From positions 1-64,000 of the forward strand of contig NZ_VCBC01000002.1 in assembly GCF_005843925.1 (NCBI RefSeq): 64,000 bases of DNA. Direction: 5' to 3'. This document shows positions 1 to 9,332 of this stretch, one piece after another. The notes beneath the pieces were generated by a model. It was not told the origin of the DNA and made no database searches. It was given only the letters and a program-made list of their open reading frames with translations. The stretch's first letter is position 1. Each line of letters begins with the position of its first letter. Source of the DNA: Thalassotalea litorea (GTDB lineage Bacteria > Pseudomonadota > Gammaproteobacteria > Enterobacterales > Alteromonadaceae). The translations under genes were made by a program, and so were the position numbers.

Positions 1-4
1 GAAG

Positions 5-80
5 TGGCGTCCCCTAGGGGATTCGAACCCCTGTTACCGCCGTGAAAGGGCGGTGTCCTAGGCCTCTAGACGAAGGGGAC
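5..80 (-). tRNA. tRNA-Glu (anticodon TTC)
   Basis: The reverse strand folds as a complete 76-nt tRNA. The acceptor stem GTCCCCT pairs with AGGGGAC, the anticodon loop is CTTTCAC (TTC), the T arm holds GGTTCGAATCC, and the terminal CCA is encoded (TGG at 5-7 on the plus strand). It is nearly identical to the E. coli tRNA-Glu that I know. It lies 158 nt downstream of tRNA-Ala on the same strand, so the two are probably cotranscribed. Confidence 0.97.
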
Positions 81-238
81 GCAAAAAATATTTAATAAAT
101 CAAATTGACCTACTAAGTATATCCGCATAAGAAAATAAGACACTTCGAATCTTAAATTCACCTTCTACAGATTGTTTTATCAATCTGATTTGACTTTTGC
201 CAAAGTCATTGGCTTGGAAAACCAAACCGTAAGAATTC

Positions 239-314
239 TGGTGGAGCTATGCGGGATCGAACCGCAGACCTCTTCGCTGCCAGCGAAGCGCTCTCCCAGC
301 TGAGCTATAGCCCC
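239..314 (-). tRNA. tRNA-Ala (anticodon GGC)
   Basis: Complete 76-nt tRNA on the reverse strand. It begins GGGGCTATAGCTCAG, has the anticodon loop CTGGCAG (anticodon GGC), the T arm GGTTCGATCC, and an encoded CCA (239-241). It is the first gene after a strong promoter at 360-388 and probably shares a transcript with the downstream tRNA-Glu. Confidence 0.97.
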
Positions 315-359
315 AGAACCTGCTTCCTTGAGCGACCTTACTCGTTGAAAGCGAGGCGA

Positions 360-388
360 ATTCTAAGCAGGGTGCCCATCAGAGTCAA
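360..388 (-). promoter_or_regulatory. Sigma70-type promoter of the tRNA-Ala/tRNA-Glu unit
   Basis: On the reverse strand TTGACT (383-388) is followed after exactly 17 nt by TAGAAT (360-365). Next comes a GC-rich discriminator, TCGCCTCGC. Near-consensus boxes plus a GC-rich discriminator are typical of stable-RNA promoters under stringent control. The predicted start is about 40 nt upstream of the mature tRNA-Ala. Confidence 0.8.
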
Positions 389-746
389 CAGTTTTTTTGT
401 ATAAAAACGTAAAAATAACAAAAAATGGGGTTAAGCGATTATTAATTCATCGCTTTGTTGTTTTTTTGGTTGGCCCTATCGATATCGGCGGCTATTTTAG
501 CAGATCAAAACCTCAGTAATTCGAGTTTTTTAACCAACAGATCATGAATTTTTGAAGTCTCATTGTACGTTGCAGCAATGACATGGGCTAACTCACCAAT
601 TTTGCAGGGTCTATCCCCCTGCAATATAAGCTAAATGTATCGCTATAATGCAAAGCCGCACATATATAGGTAGAAATCCTCATCGGATTATCGCTACAAT
701 GGCAATGCGCAAATACGTAACCACGCAAACAAAAAAGACAATTTTC
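389..746. other. Intergenic stretch without a recognised gene
   Basis: I see no coding frame or known RNA here. The only structure is a short inverted repeat, TTGCAGGG (602-609) with CCCTGCAA (617-624), loop 7 nt. It has no T-run, so it does not look like a terminator. Confidence 0.4.
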
Positions 747-775
747 TTGTGAAGGTCTGATATAGCTCCTATAAC
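747..775 (+). promoter_or_regulatory. Putative promoter for yvcK
   Basis: TTGTGA (747-752), a 17-nt spacer, then TATAAC (770-775), about 87 nt ahead of the yvcK ATG. The match is fair and rests on sequence inspection only. Confidence 0.35.
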
Positions 776-861
776 TATGTATGCAAAAACCTTAATTATT
801 ATTTTTCTCCGCCGGTCTTATTTTGCGCAGTATTCTTGGCTCCAGAGGTAACTGAAGATTT

Positions 862-1776
862 ATGCGCTTACAAAAATTAAATGTAGTTGCCATCGGCGGT
901 GGCCATGGCCTTGGACGAGTCCTCTCTACCCTATCCTTCCTGGGCGATCAATTAACTGGCATTGTCGCGACAACCGATAACGGTGGTTCTACCGGAAAAC
1001 TTAGAAAGCGAACCAGCTCTATTGCCTGGGGTGACTTACGTAACTGCCTAACCCAATTGGTCGAACCCGAATCCGTTGGCAACCAATTATTCAATTTCCG
1101 CTTTGACGGCAACGATGAACTCGGTGGGCATAATCTTGGCAACCTTATTTTATTTGGTTTAAATGAGATCCAAAGTCGACCGCTCGATTCCATTAATCTG
1201 ATTTCCAGATTGTTGCGTGTTAAAACGAAGGTCTATCCAATGTCTGAAACACCAACCGACTTACTCGCCTTTTATGAACACGGTCGATGTAAGGTAGGTG
1301 AGATTTCTGTTGATGATATGCCGTCAATGCCTAACAAACTGATGTTAGCGCCGTTGGTCAAATCCATTCCTGAGTGCTTGATTGCCATCGAAAATGCGGA
1401 TTTAATTATCCTTGGTCCGGGTAGCTTTCTTACCAGTGTGGTACCGCCACTACTGGTCAATGACCTGCGTAACGCCATTGAAAGGCGAACTGGGCAATGT
1501 GTATTTATTGATAATATTAATCAGGAAGACAGCCCAGCTGGCAAACTTTTGTTAGATGATAAATTAAATTGGCTTGAAAGTAATTTGGGTTGCTTACCAA
1601 TCGATACGGTCATCACTCCGGATAGTGAGGCAACATCGAGTAAGGTAAATGTTGTTTGCAGAGCGTTAAATGATGCCGAGCAAGGGGACTATCACGATAA
1701 AAAGCTGTTATTAGCGGCACTTGAAGACTGTGCAGGCAAACTATCCTTTGCATCATCCGATGTAGTCAATGGCTAG
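862..1776 (+). CDS. yvcK: YvcK/YbhK family protein (CofD-like, UDP-GlcNAc-binding gluconeogenesis factor)
   Basis: A 304-residue protein of the CofD-like fold, close in length to E. coli YbhK. The N-terminus carries the nucleotide-binding signature VVAIGGGHGLGRVL, followed by ATTDNGGSTGKLR and DLRNCL, which mark this family; LIILGPGSFLTSV lies mid-protein. In Bacillus the homologue YvcK binds UDP-GlcNAc and is needed for growth and cell shape on gluconeogenic carbon sources. The gammaproteobacterial role is less clear, so function here is by family only. The ATG at 862 has no strong Shine-Dalgarno sequence. The gene stands alone between a putative promoter and a terminator shared with convergent dcd. 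Confidence 0.9.
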   Translation: MRLQKLNVVAIGGGHGLGRVLSTLSFLGDQLTGIVATTDNGGSTGKLRKRTSSIAWGDLRNCLTQLVEPESVGNQLFNFRFDGNDELGGHNLGNLILFGLNEIQSRPLDSINLISRLLRVKTKVYPMSETPTDLLAFYEHGRCKVGEISVDDMPSMPNKLMLAPLVKSIPECLIAIENADLIILGPGSFLTSVVPPLLVNDLRNAIERRTGQCVFIDNINQEDSPAGKLLLDDKLNWLESNLGCLPIDTVITPDSEATSSKVNVVCRALNDAEQGDYHDKKLLLAALEDCAGKLSFASSDVVNG

Positions 1777-1801
1777 CTAAGGCAATTCATCAGACACGAT
1801 C

Positions 1802-1837
1802 AAAAAGCCCGGGACATTGTGTGCTCCGGGCTTTTTT
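1802..1837. terminator. Bidirectional rho-independent terminator between yvcK and dcd
   Basis: AAAAAGCCCGG (1802-1812) pairs with CCGGGCTTTTT (1826-1836) around a 13-nt loop. It has a T-run on the plus strand and the matching A-run for the minus strand, and it sits between the convergent yvcK and dcd stop codons. Confidence 0.85.
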
Positions 1838-1875
1838 AATGGCGCTGTCGCAATGATAAACTAACGCAGTTGAGA

Positions 1876-2463
1876 TTATGCGTCGTCCTGACTAATACGG
1901 CTCGCGACTGCGCCTTTTTGATCTTTATATTTAGCATCATCACGTTTGTTATATGGACGGATCGCTTCACCAGACATGGTTTCAAAATTCAGCGCCGCGA
2001 TTTTCATCTTAGGTCGTAGCGCCAATGGCAATTTACCTGAGTTAAAAAATTCCAGAACGATTTGGCCAGACCAACCCGGATCGATGCGGTGGGCGGTAAC
2101 ATGGACCATTAAACCGAGACGGGCTAATGACGAACGACCGTCTAACCAGCCAACGATATCCGCAGGCAATGTTACCGACTCATGGGTCACAGCAAGCGCC
2201 AGTTCTCCAGGGTGCAAAAAGAATGCATCGCCATCAGAAATATGGATTTCATCACTCATTAAGGTGTTCATCGCGTCTTGAACTTCCGCTTTCGGACCAC
2301 TGAGATCAATATATGGCGCCGTATGATCTTCAAAAACGCGGAATTTATTGCCTAGGCAAATATCCACACTCACGCCGGAAATCATGCTTGAGTCAGGGCG
2401 AGGTTCAATACAAATTTTTCCAGCCTCTAATAGGGCTTCAATATCTTTATCACAAAGTCTCAT
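1876..2463 (-). CDS. dcd: dCTP deaminase
   Basis: Cytosolic enzyme that deaminates dCTP to dUTP, feeding dUTPase and thymidylate synthesis. The 195 residues match the usual length of about 193. The family core [20 protein letters not shown] (109-128) is followed by [11 protein letters not shown], in which Glu138 occupies the position of the E. coli catalytic Glu138. It ends just before the shared terminator and begins 3 nt after the apbC stop, so the two form an apbC-dcd operon, an order also seen in other marine gammaproteobacteria. Confidence 0.97.
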   Translation of the reverse strand: MRLCDKDIEALLEAGKICIEPRPDSSMISGVSVDICLGNKFRVFEDHTAPYIDLSGPKAEVQDAMNTLMSDEIHISDGDAFFLHPGELALAVTHESVTLPADIVGWLDGRSSLARLGLMVHVTAHRIDPGWSGQIVLEFFNSGKLPLALRPKMKIAALNFETMSGEAIRPYNKRDDAKYKDQKGAVASRISQDDA

Positions 2464-2466
2464 GGC

Positions 2467-3522
2467 TTATTCTTCTATAATGCTCAAATTGGCAGTCGCA
2501 GGACTGCGCCAATCCAGTTGATAATACAAATCGCTTACAATGTTTGTGGCTATTCTACGGTAGATTTGGCTAATGTCACTATCTATATCGGCAAATACTG
2601 GTGAATTACCATGATCGGCCCCCTGACGAACCTCAAGATCCAAAGGGATTTGCCCAAGTAACTCGATCTCTCTTTCACCGGCTAGGTGCTCTGCCCCACC
2701 CTGGCCAAAAATATGTGACTCGTGCCCACAATTGCTACAAATGTGATAGCTCATATTTTCGACGACACCTAAAACAGGCACCTGAACTTTATCAAACATG
2801 CTGATCCCTTTGCGCACATCGATCAAAGCGATATCTTGCGGCGTGGTGATCATACAAGCGGCAGCAACTGGAACTTTTTGTGCCAGCGTTAATTGGATAT
2901 CCCCGGTACCCGGTGGCATATCAATCAACAAATAATCGAGGTCATCCCAGGCGGTTTCATTTAATAACTGCGTAAATGCCGTACTAGCCATGGGACCACG
3001 CCAGATGCTGGCCTGAGAATCCGGAACTAAGAATCCAATCGACATTGCCGACAGACCCAAGCCATTTAATGGCAACATACGTTTACCATCTTCCGAACCT
3101 GGCTTTTGATCGCCAATGCCAAGCATTGTCGGTATTGAAGGACCATAAATATCGGCATCAAGTATTCCAACTCTGGCCCCCTCTTCTTGCAATGCCAAGG
3201 CGATATTAACCGCAGTCGTCGATTTGCCGACGCCGCCTTTACCCGATGCAATCGCAATAATGTTTTTAACACCACTAATATTATGCTGCCTGACAGCTTC
3301 CACCTGGACGTTCGCTTTCAGATCAAGATTAACATCGAGATCTTCAGCCATCTTTTCTATGGCAAGTTTTAATTGTGTAAAACAAGGAAATGCCAAGCAG
3401 ACATCGACAAGGTAGCCATTCGAATTTTCAGTAACGTTTAGCTTTGTCAATACGTTCAATAAACCAAACGGAAAACACTTGCTGCGGTATTGCTTTATAT
3501 AACTGCGGATTTCTTCTTCCAT
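2467..3522 (-). CDS. apbC: Iron-sulfur cluster carrier protein ApbC (Mrp)
   Basis: P-loop ATPase of the Mrp/NBP35 family that binds and transfers Fe-S clusters in the cytoplasm. The N-terminal 80 or so residues are a MIP18/DUF59-type domain. The deviant Walker A motif SGKGGVGKST lies near residues 93-102, and the CxxC cluster ligand ICSNCGHE near 258. I place the start at ATG 3522 because AAGGTGGAG lies just upstream; an in-frame TTG at 3540 would put that ribosome-binding site inside the gene. It is divergent from metG, exactly as mrp and metG are in E. coli, and dcd follows 3 nt after its stop. Confidence 0.95.
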   Translation of the reverse strand: MEEEIRSYIKQYRSKCFPFGLLNVLTKLNVTENSNGYLVDVCLAFPCFTQLKLAIEKMAEDLDVNLDLKANVQVEAVRQHNISGVKNIIAIASGKGGVGKSTTAVNIALALQEEGARVGILDADIYGPSIPTMLGIGDQKPGSEDGKRMLPLNGLGLSAMSIGFLVPDSQASIWRGPMASTAFTQLLNETAWDDLDYLLIDMPPGTGDIQLTLAQKVPVAAACMITTPQDIALIDVRKGISMFDKVQVPVLGVVENMSYHICSNCGHESHIFGQGGAEHLAGEREIELLGQIPLDLEVRQGADHGNSPVFADIDSDISQIYRRIATNIVSDLYYQLDWRSPATANLSIIEE

Positions 3523-3704
3523 TTCTCCACCTTCTTGCAATAGGGTGCATTTAGGTACGAATACCTGCGGCTCAATACAATAAATTAACGCTTTGCTTCA
3601 TAATAAGTGGCTTTTTCATCAATATCGATAATTATTAATGAAAAAAAGCCGCAAATTTTGTACTATCGCTGCCACGATTACCATTAAAAATTTAAATTCG
3701 GACA

Positions 3705-5732
3705 ATGTCGAGTAATAAACGTAAAATCCTTGTCACCAGTGCACTTCCATATGCCAATGGTCCAATCCATTTAGGGCATCTTCTTGAATACATCCAAACC
3801 GATATTTGGGTGCGTTTCCAAAAAATGCGTGGTCACGAAACGTATTATGTCTGTGCGGATGATGCCCATGGCACGCCAATCATGCTAAAAGCTCAGCAGC
3901 TTGGAATAGCGCCAGAAGCAATGATCGAGCAGGTTCGTCAAGAGCATATGGCGGATTTTGCCGATTTCAATATCGAATTTGATAATTACCATTCAACCCA
4001 CAGCGATGAAAACCGAGCATTTGCCGAAGAAATCTATCGTCGTCTGGATGCTAATGGCCATATTAAACGCCGTACTATTTCACAGCTTTTCGATCCCGAA
4101 AAAGAAATGTTTTTGCCGGATCGTTTCGTAAAAGGGACTTGTCCGAAATGTAAGAGTGAAGACCAAAACGGTGATAACTGCGACAATTGTGGCGCGACCT
4201 ACTCACCAACCGATCTAATCAACCCAATTAGTGTGGTTTCTGGTGCGACACCAGTACTGAAAGATTCTGAGCATTACTTCTTTGATTTGCCTGCGTTTGA
4301 GCAAATGCTTAAAGACTGGACCCGCAGCGGTTCATTGCAGGAAGAGATGGCGAACAAACTCGCTGAATGGTTTGAGCAAGGTTTGCAACAGTGGGATATC
4401 TCCCGAGATGCCCCATATTTTGGCTTCGAGATCCCAGATGCACCAGGTAAGTTTTTCTATGTTTGGCTAGATGCCCCGATTGGTTATATGGGCAGCTTTA
4501 AAAACCTGTGTGACAAACAGGGCATCAATTTTGATGAGTTTTGGGAAAAAGACTCTGAAGCTGAGCTTTACCATTTCATTGGTAAAGACATCATCTACTT
4601 CCACAGCTTGTTCTGGCCGGCCATGTTAGAAGGCGCGAATTATCGCCAACCAACATCGGTATATGCCCATGGTTTCGTGACCGTTAATGGCACTAAGATG
4701 TCTAAATCCAAGGGCACCTTTATTAAAGGTCGCACCTATTTAGATCATTTGAATCCAGAATATCTGCGTTATTATTTTGCCGCAAAACTCACCAGTCGTA
4801 TCGATGATTTGGATTTGAACCTCGAAGATTTTGCGCAACGAGTAAATTCTGACCTCGTCGGAAAACTCGTAAATATCGCATCACGTTGTGCCAGTTTCGT
4901 GACGAAGAAATTCGATGGGATTTTGATCGCAAACCCAGCAGACCAAGCGTTAGCTGACGAAGTTATGCACGCGGGTGATAGTATTGCCGCTCACTATGAA
5001 AATCGTGAGTTTGGTCGTGCCATGCGTGAAATCATGGCGCTAGCGGATAAAGTCAATGAATACATTGCTGTAAAAGAGCCATGGCAGTTAATCAAAGATG
5101 AAAACAAGCAACAGGAAGTTCAGGAGATCTGTTCTTTAGGCATCAACCTGTTCCGTATTTTGATGATTTATTTAAAGCCCGTCATCCCTGCTCTTGCAGA
5201 AAAATCTGCTCAGTTTCTAAATGATGAGCTTAGCTGGGAAGGCCATAAGGCACTGTTGAGCAATCACAAGATCAACAAATTTAAAGCGTTATTGCAACGC
5301 GTAGAAATGGATAAAATCAACGCTATGGTTGAAGATTCAAAAGAAAATTTAGCGGCTCAAGCCCAACAACCGGTAACGGGGCCGTTAGCTGATGACCCAA
5401 TTGCAGATGAAATCAGCTTTGATGATTTCGCAAAAGTCGATTTGCGAGTGGCAAAAATCGTAACCGCTGAACACGTTGAAAAGGCTGATAAGTTACTACG
5501 CATTGAAGTTGATTTGGGTGGTGAAACCCGTCAAATTTTTGCTGGCATCAAATCGGCTTATCAGCCAGAAGACTTGATAGGTAAATTGACCGTTGTGGTT
5601 GCCAACCTAGCACCACGAAAAATGCGCTTTGGCATGTCCGAAGGCATGATCATTGCTGCAGGTCCTGGTGGTAAAGATATCTTTATCTTAAACCCAGACA
5701 ATGGCGCCGAGCCTGGCATGCGCGTCATGTAA
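3705..5732 (+). CDS. metG: Methionyl-tRNA synthetase
   Basis: Class I aminoacyl-tRNA synthetase that charges initiator and elongator tRNA-Met. The 675 residues include the HIGH-type motif in [15 protein letters not shown], a zinc-binding knuckle [17 protein letters not shown] near residues 145-161, the KMSKS loop (TKMSKSKGT), and a C-terminal tRNA-binding dimerisation domain beginning near [15 protein letters not shown]. This is the long, E. coli-type form. The ATG at 3705 gives the normal N-terminus. It is divergent from apbC and ends at a rho-independent terminator. Confidence 0.98.
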   Translation: MSSNKRKILVTSALPYANGPIHLGHLLEYIQTDIWVRFQKMRGHETYYVCADDAHGTPIMLKAQQLGIAPEAMIEQVRQEHMADFADFNIEFDNYHSTHSDENRAFAEEIYRRLDANGHIKRRTISQLFDPEKEMFLPDRFVKGTCPKCKSEDQNGDNCDNCGATYSPTDLINPISVVSGATPVLKDSEHYFFDLPAFEQMLKDWTRSGSLQEEMANKLAEWFEQGLQQWDISRDAPYFGFEIPDAPGKFFYVWLDAPIGYMGSFKNLCDKQGINFDEFWEKDSEAELYHFIGKDIIYFHSLFWPAMLEGANYRQPTSVYAHGFVTVNGTKMSKSKGTFIKGRTYLDHLNPEYLRYYFAAKLTSRIDDLDLNLEDFAQRVNSDLVGKLVNIASRCASFVTKKFDGILIANPADQALADEVMHAGDSIAAHYENREFGRAMREIMALADKVNEYIAVKEPWQLIKDENKQQEVQEICSLGINLFRILMIYLKPVIPALAEKSAQFLNDELSWEGHKALLSNHKINKFKALLQRVEMDKINAMVEDSKENLAAQAQQPVTGPLADDPIADEISFDDFAKVDLRVAKIVTAEHVEKADKLLRIEVDLGGETRQIFAGIKSAYQPEDLIGKLTVVVANLAPRKMRFGMSEGMIIAAGPGGKDIFILNPDNGAEPGMRVM

Positions 5733-5752
5733 TCGACAATCGAAATATACAC

Positions 5753-5780
5753 AGGGACCTGTTTTTCAGGTCCCTTTTTT
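5753..5780 (+). terminator. Rho-independent terminator of metG
   Basis: AGGGACCTG (5753-5761), a TTTTT loop, CAGGTCCCT (5767-5775) and a T-run, 20 nt after the metG stop. Confidence 0.9.
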
Positions 5781-6540
5781 ATGCGTTGTTATCAATTTCA
5801 CCCTAGCATATCTCACGCCCCTTATTATCAAGACACCCACGATAAGCAAACCTTAGTATCGATTTAGCATAGCTCCCCCCTTACCTATCGAGACACCCAT
5901 GTTAATAATTGACTGTGATTTGGAAAAGGTAGTTAACGCCTATCCATACAATAAATGGCTACATAGCTGCATTCAGACCTCGTTTGCTTATCAACCGAAA
6001 TCAAGACACCCATATTAACGACTATTGGCGATTCCGGTAGAGACGGCCAAGAAGCTGACCAATTGTTAAAATAAGAATAAGACTGAAATCATGCCTTAAG
6101 ACAGGGTGTTTATAGTTTTACAAGACGGTTAAGTCACGTAAAAGTATTAAAGGATAAAGAAAAGCGTTTATTGAAAAAGGAACTATCAAAGTCAAATATG
6201 CGCTCGGTGTTTATATTTACCTCTATTGCACATTTTCACTAACAGGTCCGCTTGTAATGTTAAGAAAATCGCAGTAATTAATTACTCCTATGTAACGGCA
6301 AAACATCTAACCAAATCTAAAAACCAAGAAATGGATTAAAGGCCATCGAAGCTCAAATCATTCGCAACCTGACTGAAATTCTTAGAGTATTATGGAGCCA
6401 TGTCAATGATTCACGATTTATAATAAATTTCGTAGGCTCAGAGAATGCAGAAATGATAACTGTAAAAACAACTTTGTTTCTTCATTGTCCTATCAGATTC
6501 ATCTTAAAGGTTAATATGGCCTAATAGAATCACAACATGT
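5781..6540. other. Gene-free flank of the RAYT transposase
   Basis: There is no credible coding frame between the metG terminator and the transposase stop. Three copies of an AGACACCC-type motif lie in the left third (5827-6013). The remainder, 6014-6540, is AT-rich and shows nothing I can name. Confidence 0.5.
5827..6013. repeat. Left AGACACCC motif copies of RAYT cluster 1
   Basis: Three dispersed copies: ATCAAGACACCCAC (5827-5840), ATCGAGACACCCAT (5887-5900) and ATCAAGACACCCAT (6000-6013). They are the reverse complement of the GGGTGTCT copies on the other side of the transposase, so the gene sits between inverted motif sets. Confidence 0.8.
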
Positions 6541-7515
6541 TTACTTAAAAAATCTTGTACTAGCGCAAATATTGCTCCGCCTTTCTCGGTTTTGAATTTC
6601 ACAAAGATGAGTCAGAGATACGTTATTTCCCACAGGTCCTTTGAAGTGAAACTCGAACCGAGTCGCCAGACTCAGCCAATTACTTGATGAAATGTTTAAA
6701 CGTGTCAGAATTTTCGGCACATCGTTGTCTAAATATCCACTATTCTTGTCTCTGATCACCCTACTAGTGAGATCCACTAAATTTAAGTAATCTTCGAATT
6801 TATACGGCAAGCCTGGAGCCATATCTTGATTTATGTCGCCGACAAACTTAATCAAAGGCTTAGGTTGCTCACCTTTCAAAGCTGACGAAACTCGCCTACG
6901 AATACTTGTATACAATGATGTTTCTGGCGTTTGGGCTAAACCGGCCCTTAACGGATTTAGATCAACATAGCTCATACAGGCAGCCAGAGCGGCTTCGTCT
7001 AATAAAGCTTGACTCGAAAAACGGCCTTCCCAGAATCGTCCTGTGCACTCATCTTCAGCGTTTGCCATCCTGGCAATTGGTTCATTTAATAATCGCATAA
7101 ACCAGCTGATATCAAATAACCGATTCCGATAGGTTTTGATGGTATCGTTGAGCGTTGAAGCAAATGATTCCGAAATATGCCCATCTTCGATATATTGCTG
7201 GGTAATTAACGTACCTTTACACACCCTATGCCAACGATTGATTACCTCTATGTCATCTAATGCATCAGCTTTGCTTTTATCGACATGCAGAACAATATGG
7301 CAATGGTTTGTCATGACTGCATACGCGCAAATATCGATACAAAAAATTTCAGATAGGAATAGTAGTCGCCGTTCAACCCATTCGCGCCTGTGTTCAAAAC
7401 TTTTATTAGTAAATTTGTCGTTTCCGCACAAAAATGCTCGACGCACACAGCGGCTAACACAATGATAATAAGCTGTTGCTTGAAGGCAAATCTGCCGATT
7501 TCTGGGTGTTGGCAC
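6541..7515 (-). CDS. REP-associated tyrosine transposase (RAYT), IS200-like Y1 fold
   Basis: A 324-residue Y1_Tnp-fold protein. The N-terminus (MPTPRNRQICLQATAYYHCV, then CVRRAFLCG) is typical of a transposase family common in Alteromonadales. The metal-binding HUH-type motif appears as MTNHCHIVLHV near residue 92. The segment SYVDLNPLRAGL and a tyrosine shortly after it (TSLYTS) fit the RAYT catalytic region. The start is GTG at 7515, preceded by AAGGAG at good spacing. The frame is intact. RAYTs act on short palindromic or REP repeats rather than on long IS ends. Here the nearby GGGTGTCT motifs are the candidate substrates; that link is inference from position. Confidence 0.85.
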   Translation of the reverse strand: MPTPRNRQICLQATAYYHCVSRCVRRAFLCGNDKFTNKSFEHRREWVERRLLFLSEIFCIDICAYAVMTNHCHIVLHVDKSKADALDDIEVINRWHRVCKGTLITQQYIEDGHISESFASTLNDTIKTYRNRLFDISWFMRLLNEPIARMANAEDECTGRFWEGRFSSQALLDEAALAACMSYVDLNPLRAGLAQTPETSLYTSIRRRVSSALKGEQPKPLIKFVGDINQDMAPGLPYKFEDYLNLVDLTSRVIRDKNSGYLDNDVPKILTRLNISSSNWLSLATRFEFHFKGPVGNNVSLTHLCEIQNRERRSNICASTRFFK

Positions 7516-7614
7516 AATTCCGCTCCTTGGAATTTAAATATAATTTGAGAATAGCTTTGCATGAAAACGGTGCCAGTCATTTTTTTAATGGAAATAGAAT
7601 TGATTAGATTTAAG

Positions 7615-7694
7615 CGTGGGTGTCTTGGTAGCACAAGTGCTAAGTTGGGTGTCTCAATAGTCAAACACAGTACGATAGGATGGGTGTCTATATA
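7615..7694. repeat. Right GGGTGTCT motif copies of RAYT cluster 1
   Basis: Three copies on the plus strand: CGTGGGTGTCTTGGTA (7615-7630), TTGGGTGTCTCAATAG (7645-7660) and GATGGGTGTCTATATA (7679-7694), all upstream of the minus-strand transposase. The orientation is opposite to the copies at 5827-6013. Confidence 0.8.
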
Positions 7695-7695
7695 A

Positions 7696-7718
7696 AGAAA
7701 AGCCCGCGTTAGCGGGCT
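7696..7718 (-). terminator. Rho-independent terminator of the bkd operon
   Basis: On the reverse strand AGCCCGC, loop TAAC, GCGGGCT is followed by TTTTCTTT. It starts 15 nt after the bkdB stop. It abuts the last GGGTGTCT motif of the RAYT cluster. Confidence 0.85.
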
Positions 7719-7733
7719 CTGCATGCAATACTA

Positions 7734-9323
7734 CTAGCTCATATGCATAAGCATTAAGTTTGGATTTTCCAGGAATGACTTCCATAAATTATTGAATCGA
7801 GCAATTGTCCCGCCATCAATAATCCGATGGTCTCCGGACCAACTGACTTGCATAATAGAGCGAGCCTGAACGTCACCATTGCTATCAAATCTTGGCAAAG
7901 TTTGCACCTTACCTAATGCAACAATGGCCACCTCTGGTTTATTGATAATCGGGGTTGCAACCGTACCACCTAATGCACCGATATTGGAGATACTGATAGT
8001 ACCACCTTTTAAATCGGACGAAGAAACTCGACCTTCACGGGCATCTTTAGTTAAACGCGTGACTTCTTTAGCTACATCAACAATCGATTTACTCTGCACC
8101 TGTTTCACATTCGGCACTAACAAACCAATCTTGGAATCGACCGCCATACCAATATTGTGATCATCAAAATAAGTTAATTCCGTACAATCATCATTGGGTT
8201 GTGTATTCATTAGCGGAAATTCTTTAAGGGCCAATGACATAGCCTTAATAAAGAACGGCATCATCGTTAACTTAATATCTTGCCTGGCATATTCGTCTTT
8301 TACCGACTTGCGCAATGCAATCAAATCCGTCAAATCAATCTCTTCACAATAAGTAAAGTGCGGAATTGTAGTAACCGATGCGGTCATGGCTCTGGCCATT
8401 GCAGCTTTTACCCCTCGGATCGGTTCAACACGAGTATTCCCGTTTTTCCCAGAGAAACTTTCCTGAGATTCAGCCGCAACGGAGGCTGTTACTTCCCCGC
8501 CACTTTGAGCAAACTTAACAACATCTTGTTTAAACACTCGCCCTTTCGGCCCACTCCCCTGCACCAATTGAATATCAACCGACATTTCACGGGCAACACG
8601 GCGAACGGCAGGACTTGCCAAGGCTTTACCTTGTGTCACTTTGCCATTTGCAGCAGATGCTACCGAGGTATTGTCGACCTTAGCAGCAGGTTTAGCGTCG
8701 GCAGTCGGTTCAGAGCCTATCGCAGCACCAACAGACTCTTGATGTTCAATGGCAAATAATGGCGAATGTACTTTTGCAATATCACCCTTGCCATAATGAA
8801 GTTTAACGACTTTCCCTGCATATTTAGCTGGAATTTGAACCAGAGCTTTATCGGTCATAACATCGACAACGGCCTGATCTTCTTCAATAATATCGCCTTC
8901 ATTGACGAGCCACTCTACAATTTCACATTCGACAATCCCTTCACCAATATCCGGCAGAATAAAGTCTTCGACGTGTGACGACGATAACGTCAAAGGTGAA
9001 GTCGCTACATCACTGGCGATTACGGGCTCTATCGCCGGCACATCACTAATGTTGTCAGAACCTGCATTAACATTTGAGTCATCAGCTTCCTGGGTCATTG
9101 CAAACAATGGCGAATGAACTTTAGCAATATCACCTTGCTTATAATAAAGCTTGTCCACGACACCAGAATACATGGCCGGGATCTGTACTAAAGCTTTGTC
9201 GGTCATAACATCAGCAACGGGTTGATCTTCTTCAATTCGATCTCCCTCATTTACCAGCCACTCGACCAACTCACACTCTACGATCCCTTCACCGATGTCC
9301 GGTAAGATAAAATCAATACTCAT
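7734..9323 (-). CDS. bkdB: Branched-chain 2-oxoacid dehydrogenase E2 (dihydrolipoyl acyltransferase), two lipoyl domains
   Basis: E2 core of the complex that oxidatively decarboxylates 2-oxo acids from Val, Leu and Ile to acyl-CoA. Two near-identical lipoyl domains occupy about residues 1-80 and 118-196, each with the lipoyl-lysine context MTDKALVQIP. A peripheral-subunit-binding domain follows (ASPAVRRVAREM...GSGPKGRV, about 235-275), then the catalytic domain with SGDHRIIDGG near the C-terminus. I prefer ATG 9323 over GTG 9326 because AGGGGG gives better spacing to the ATG. It lies 9 nt after the E1beta stop in an E1alpha-E1beta-E2 operon. No E3 gene is present, so a shared Lpd is probably used. 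Confidence 0.93.
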   Translation of the reverse strand: MSIDFILPDIGEGIVECELVEWLVNEGDRIEEDQPVADVMTDKALVQIPAMYSGVVDKLYYKQGDIAKVHSPLFAMTQEADDSNVNAGSDNISDVPAIEPVIASDVATSPLTLSSSHVEDFILPDIGEGIVECEIVEWLVNEGDIIEEDQAVVDVMTDKALVQIPAKYAGKVVKLHYGKGDIAKVHSPLFAIEHQESVGAAIGSEPTADAKPAAKVDNTSVASAANGKVTQGKALASPAVRRVAREMSVDIQLVQGSGPKGRVFKQDVVKFAQSGGEVTASVAAESQESFSGKNGNTRVEPIRGVKAAMARAMTASVTTIPHFTYCEEIDLTDLIALRKSVKDEYARQDIKLTMMPFFIKAMSLALKEFPLMNTQPNDDCTELTYFDDHNIGMAVDSKIGLLVPNVKQVQSKSIVDVAKEVTRLTKDAREGRVSSSDLKGGTISISNIGALGGTVATPIINKPEVAIVALGKVQTLPRFDSNGDVQARSIMQVSWSGDHRIIDGGTIARFNNLWKSFLENPNLMLMHMS

Positions 9324-9332
9324 CACAACCCC

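Larger units (their letters stand above)
5827..7694. mobile_element. Probable REP/RAYT-type element (transposase plus inverted flanking motifs)
   Basis: About 1.87 kb running from the first AGACACCC motif to the last GGGTGTCT motif and containing one intact single-domain HUH transposase. It sits between the ends of convergent metG and bkdB without disturbing either. The boundaries are those of the motif copies; I cannot see a target duplication. Two gene-less clusters with the same motif polarity occur at 25691-26104 and 53296-53750. Confidence 0.6.

Noticed and set aside
602..624. Terminator or riboswitch upstream of yvcK
   Set aside because: An 8-bp inverted repeat without T-run or wider conserved structure that I could recognise.
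7311..7724. 137-codon open frame overlapping the transposase start on the same strand
   Set aside because: It is out of frame with the transposase, has no homology that I recognise, and runs through the GGGTGTCT repeats.
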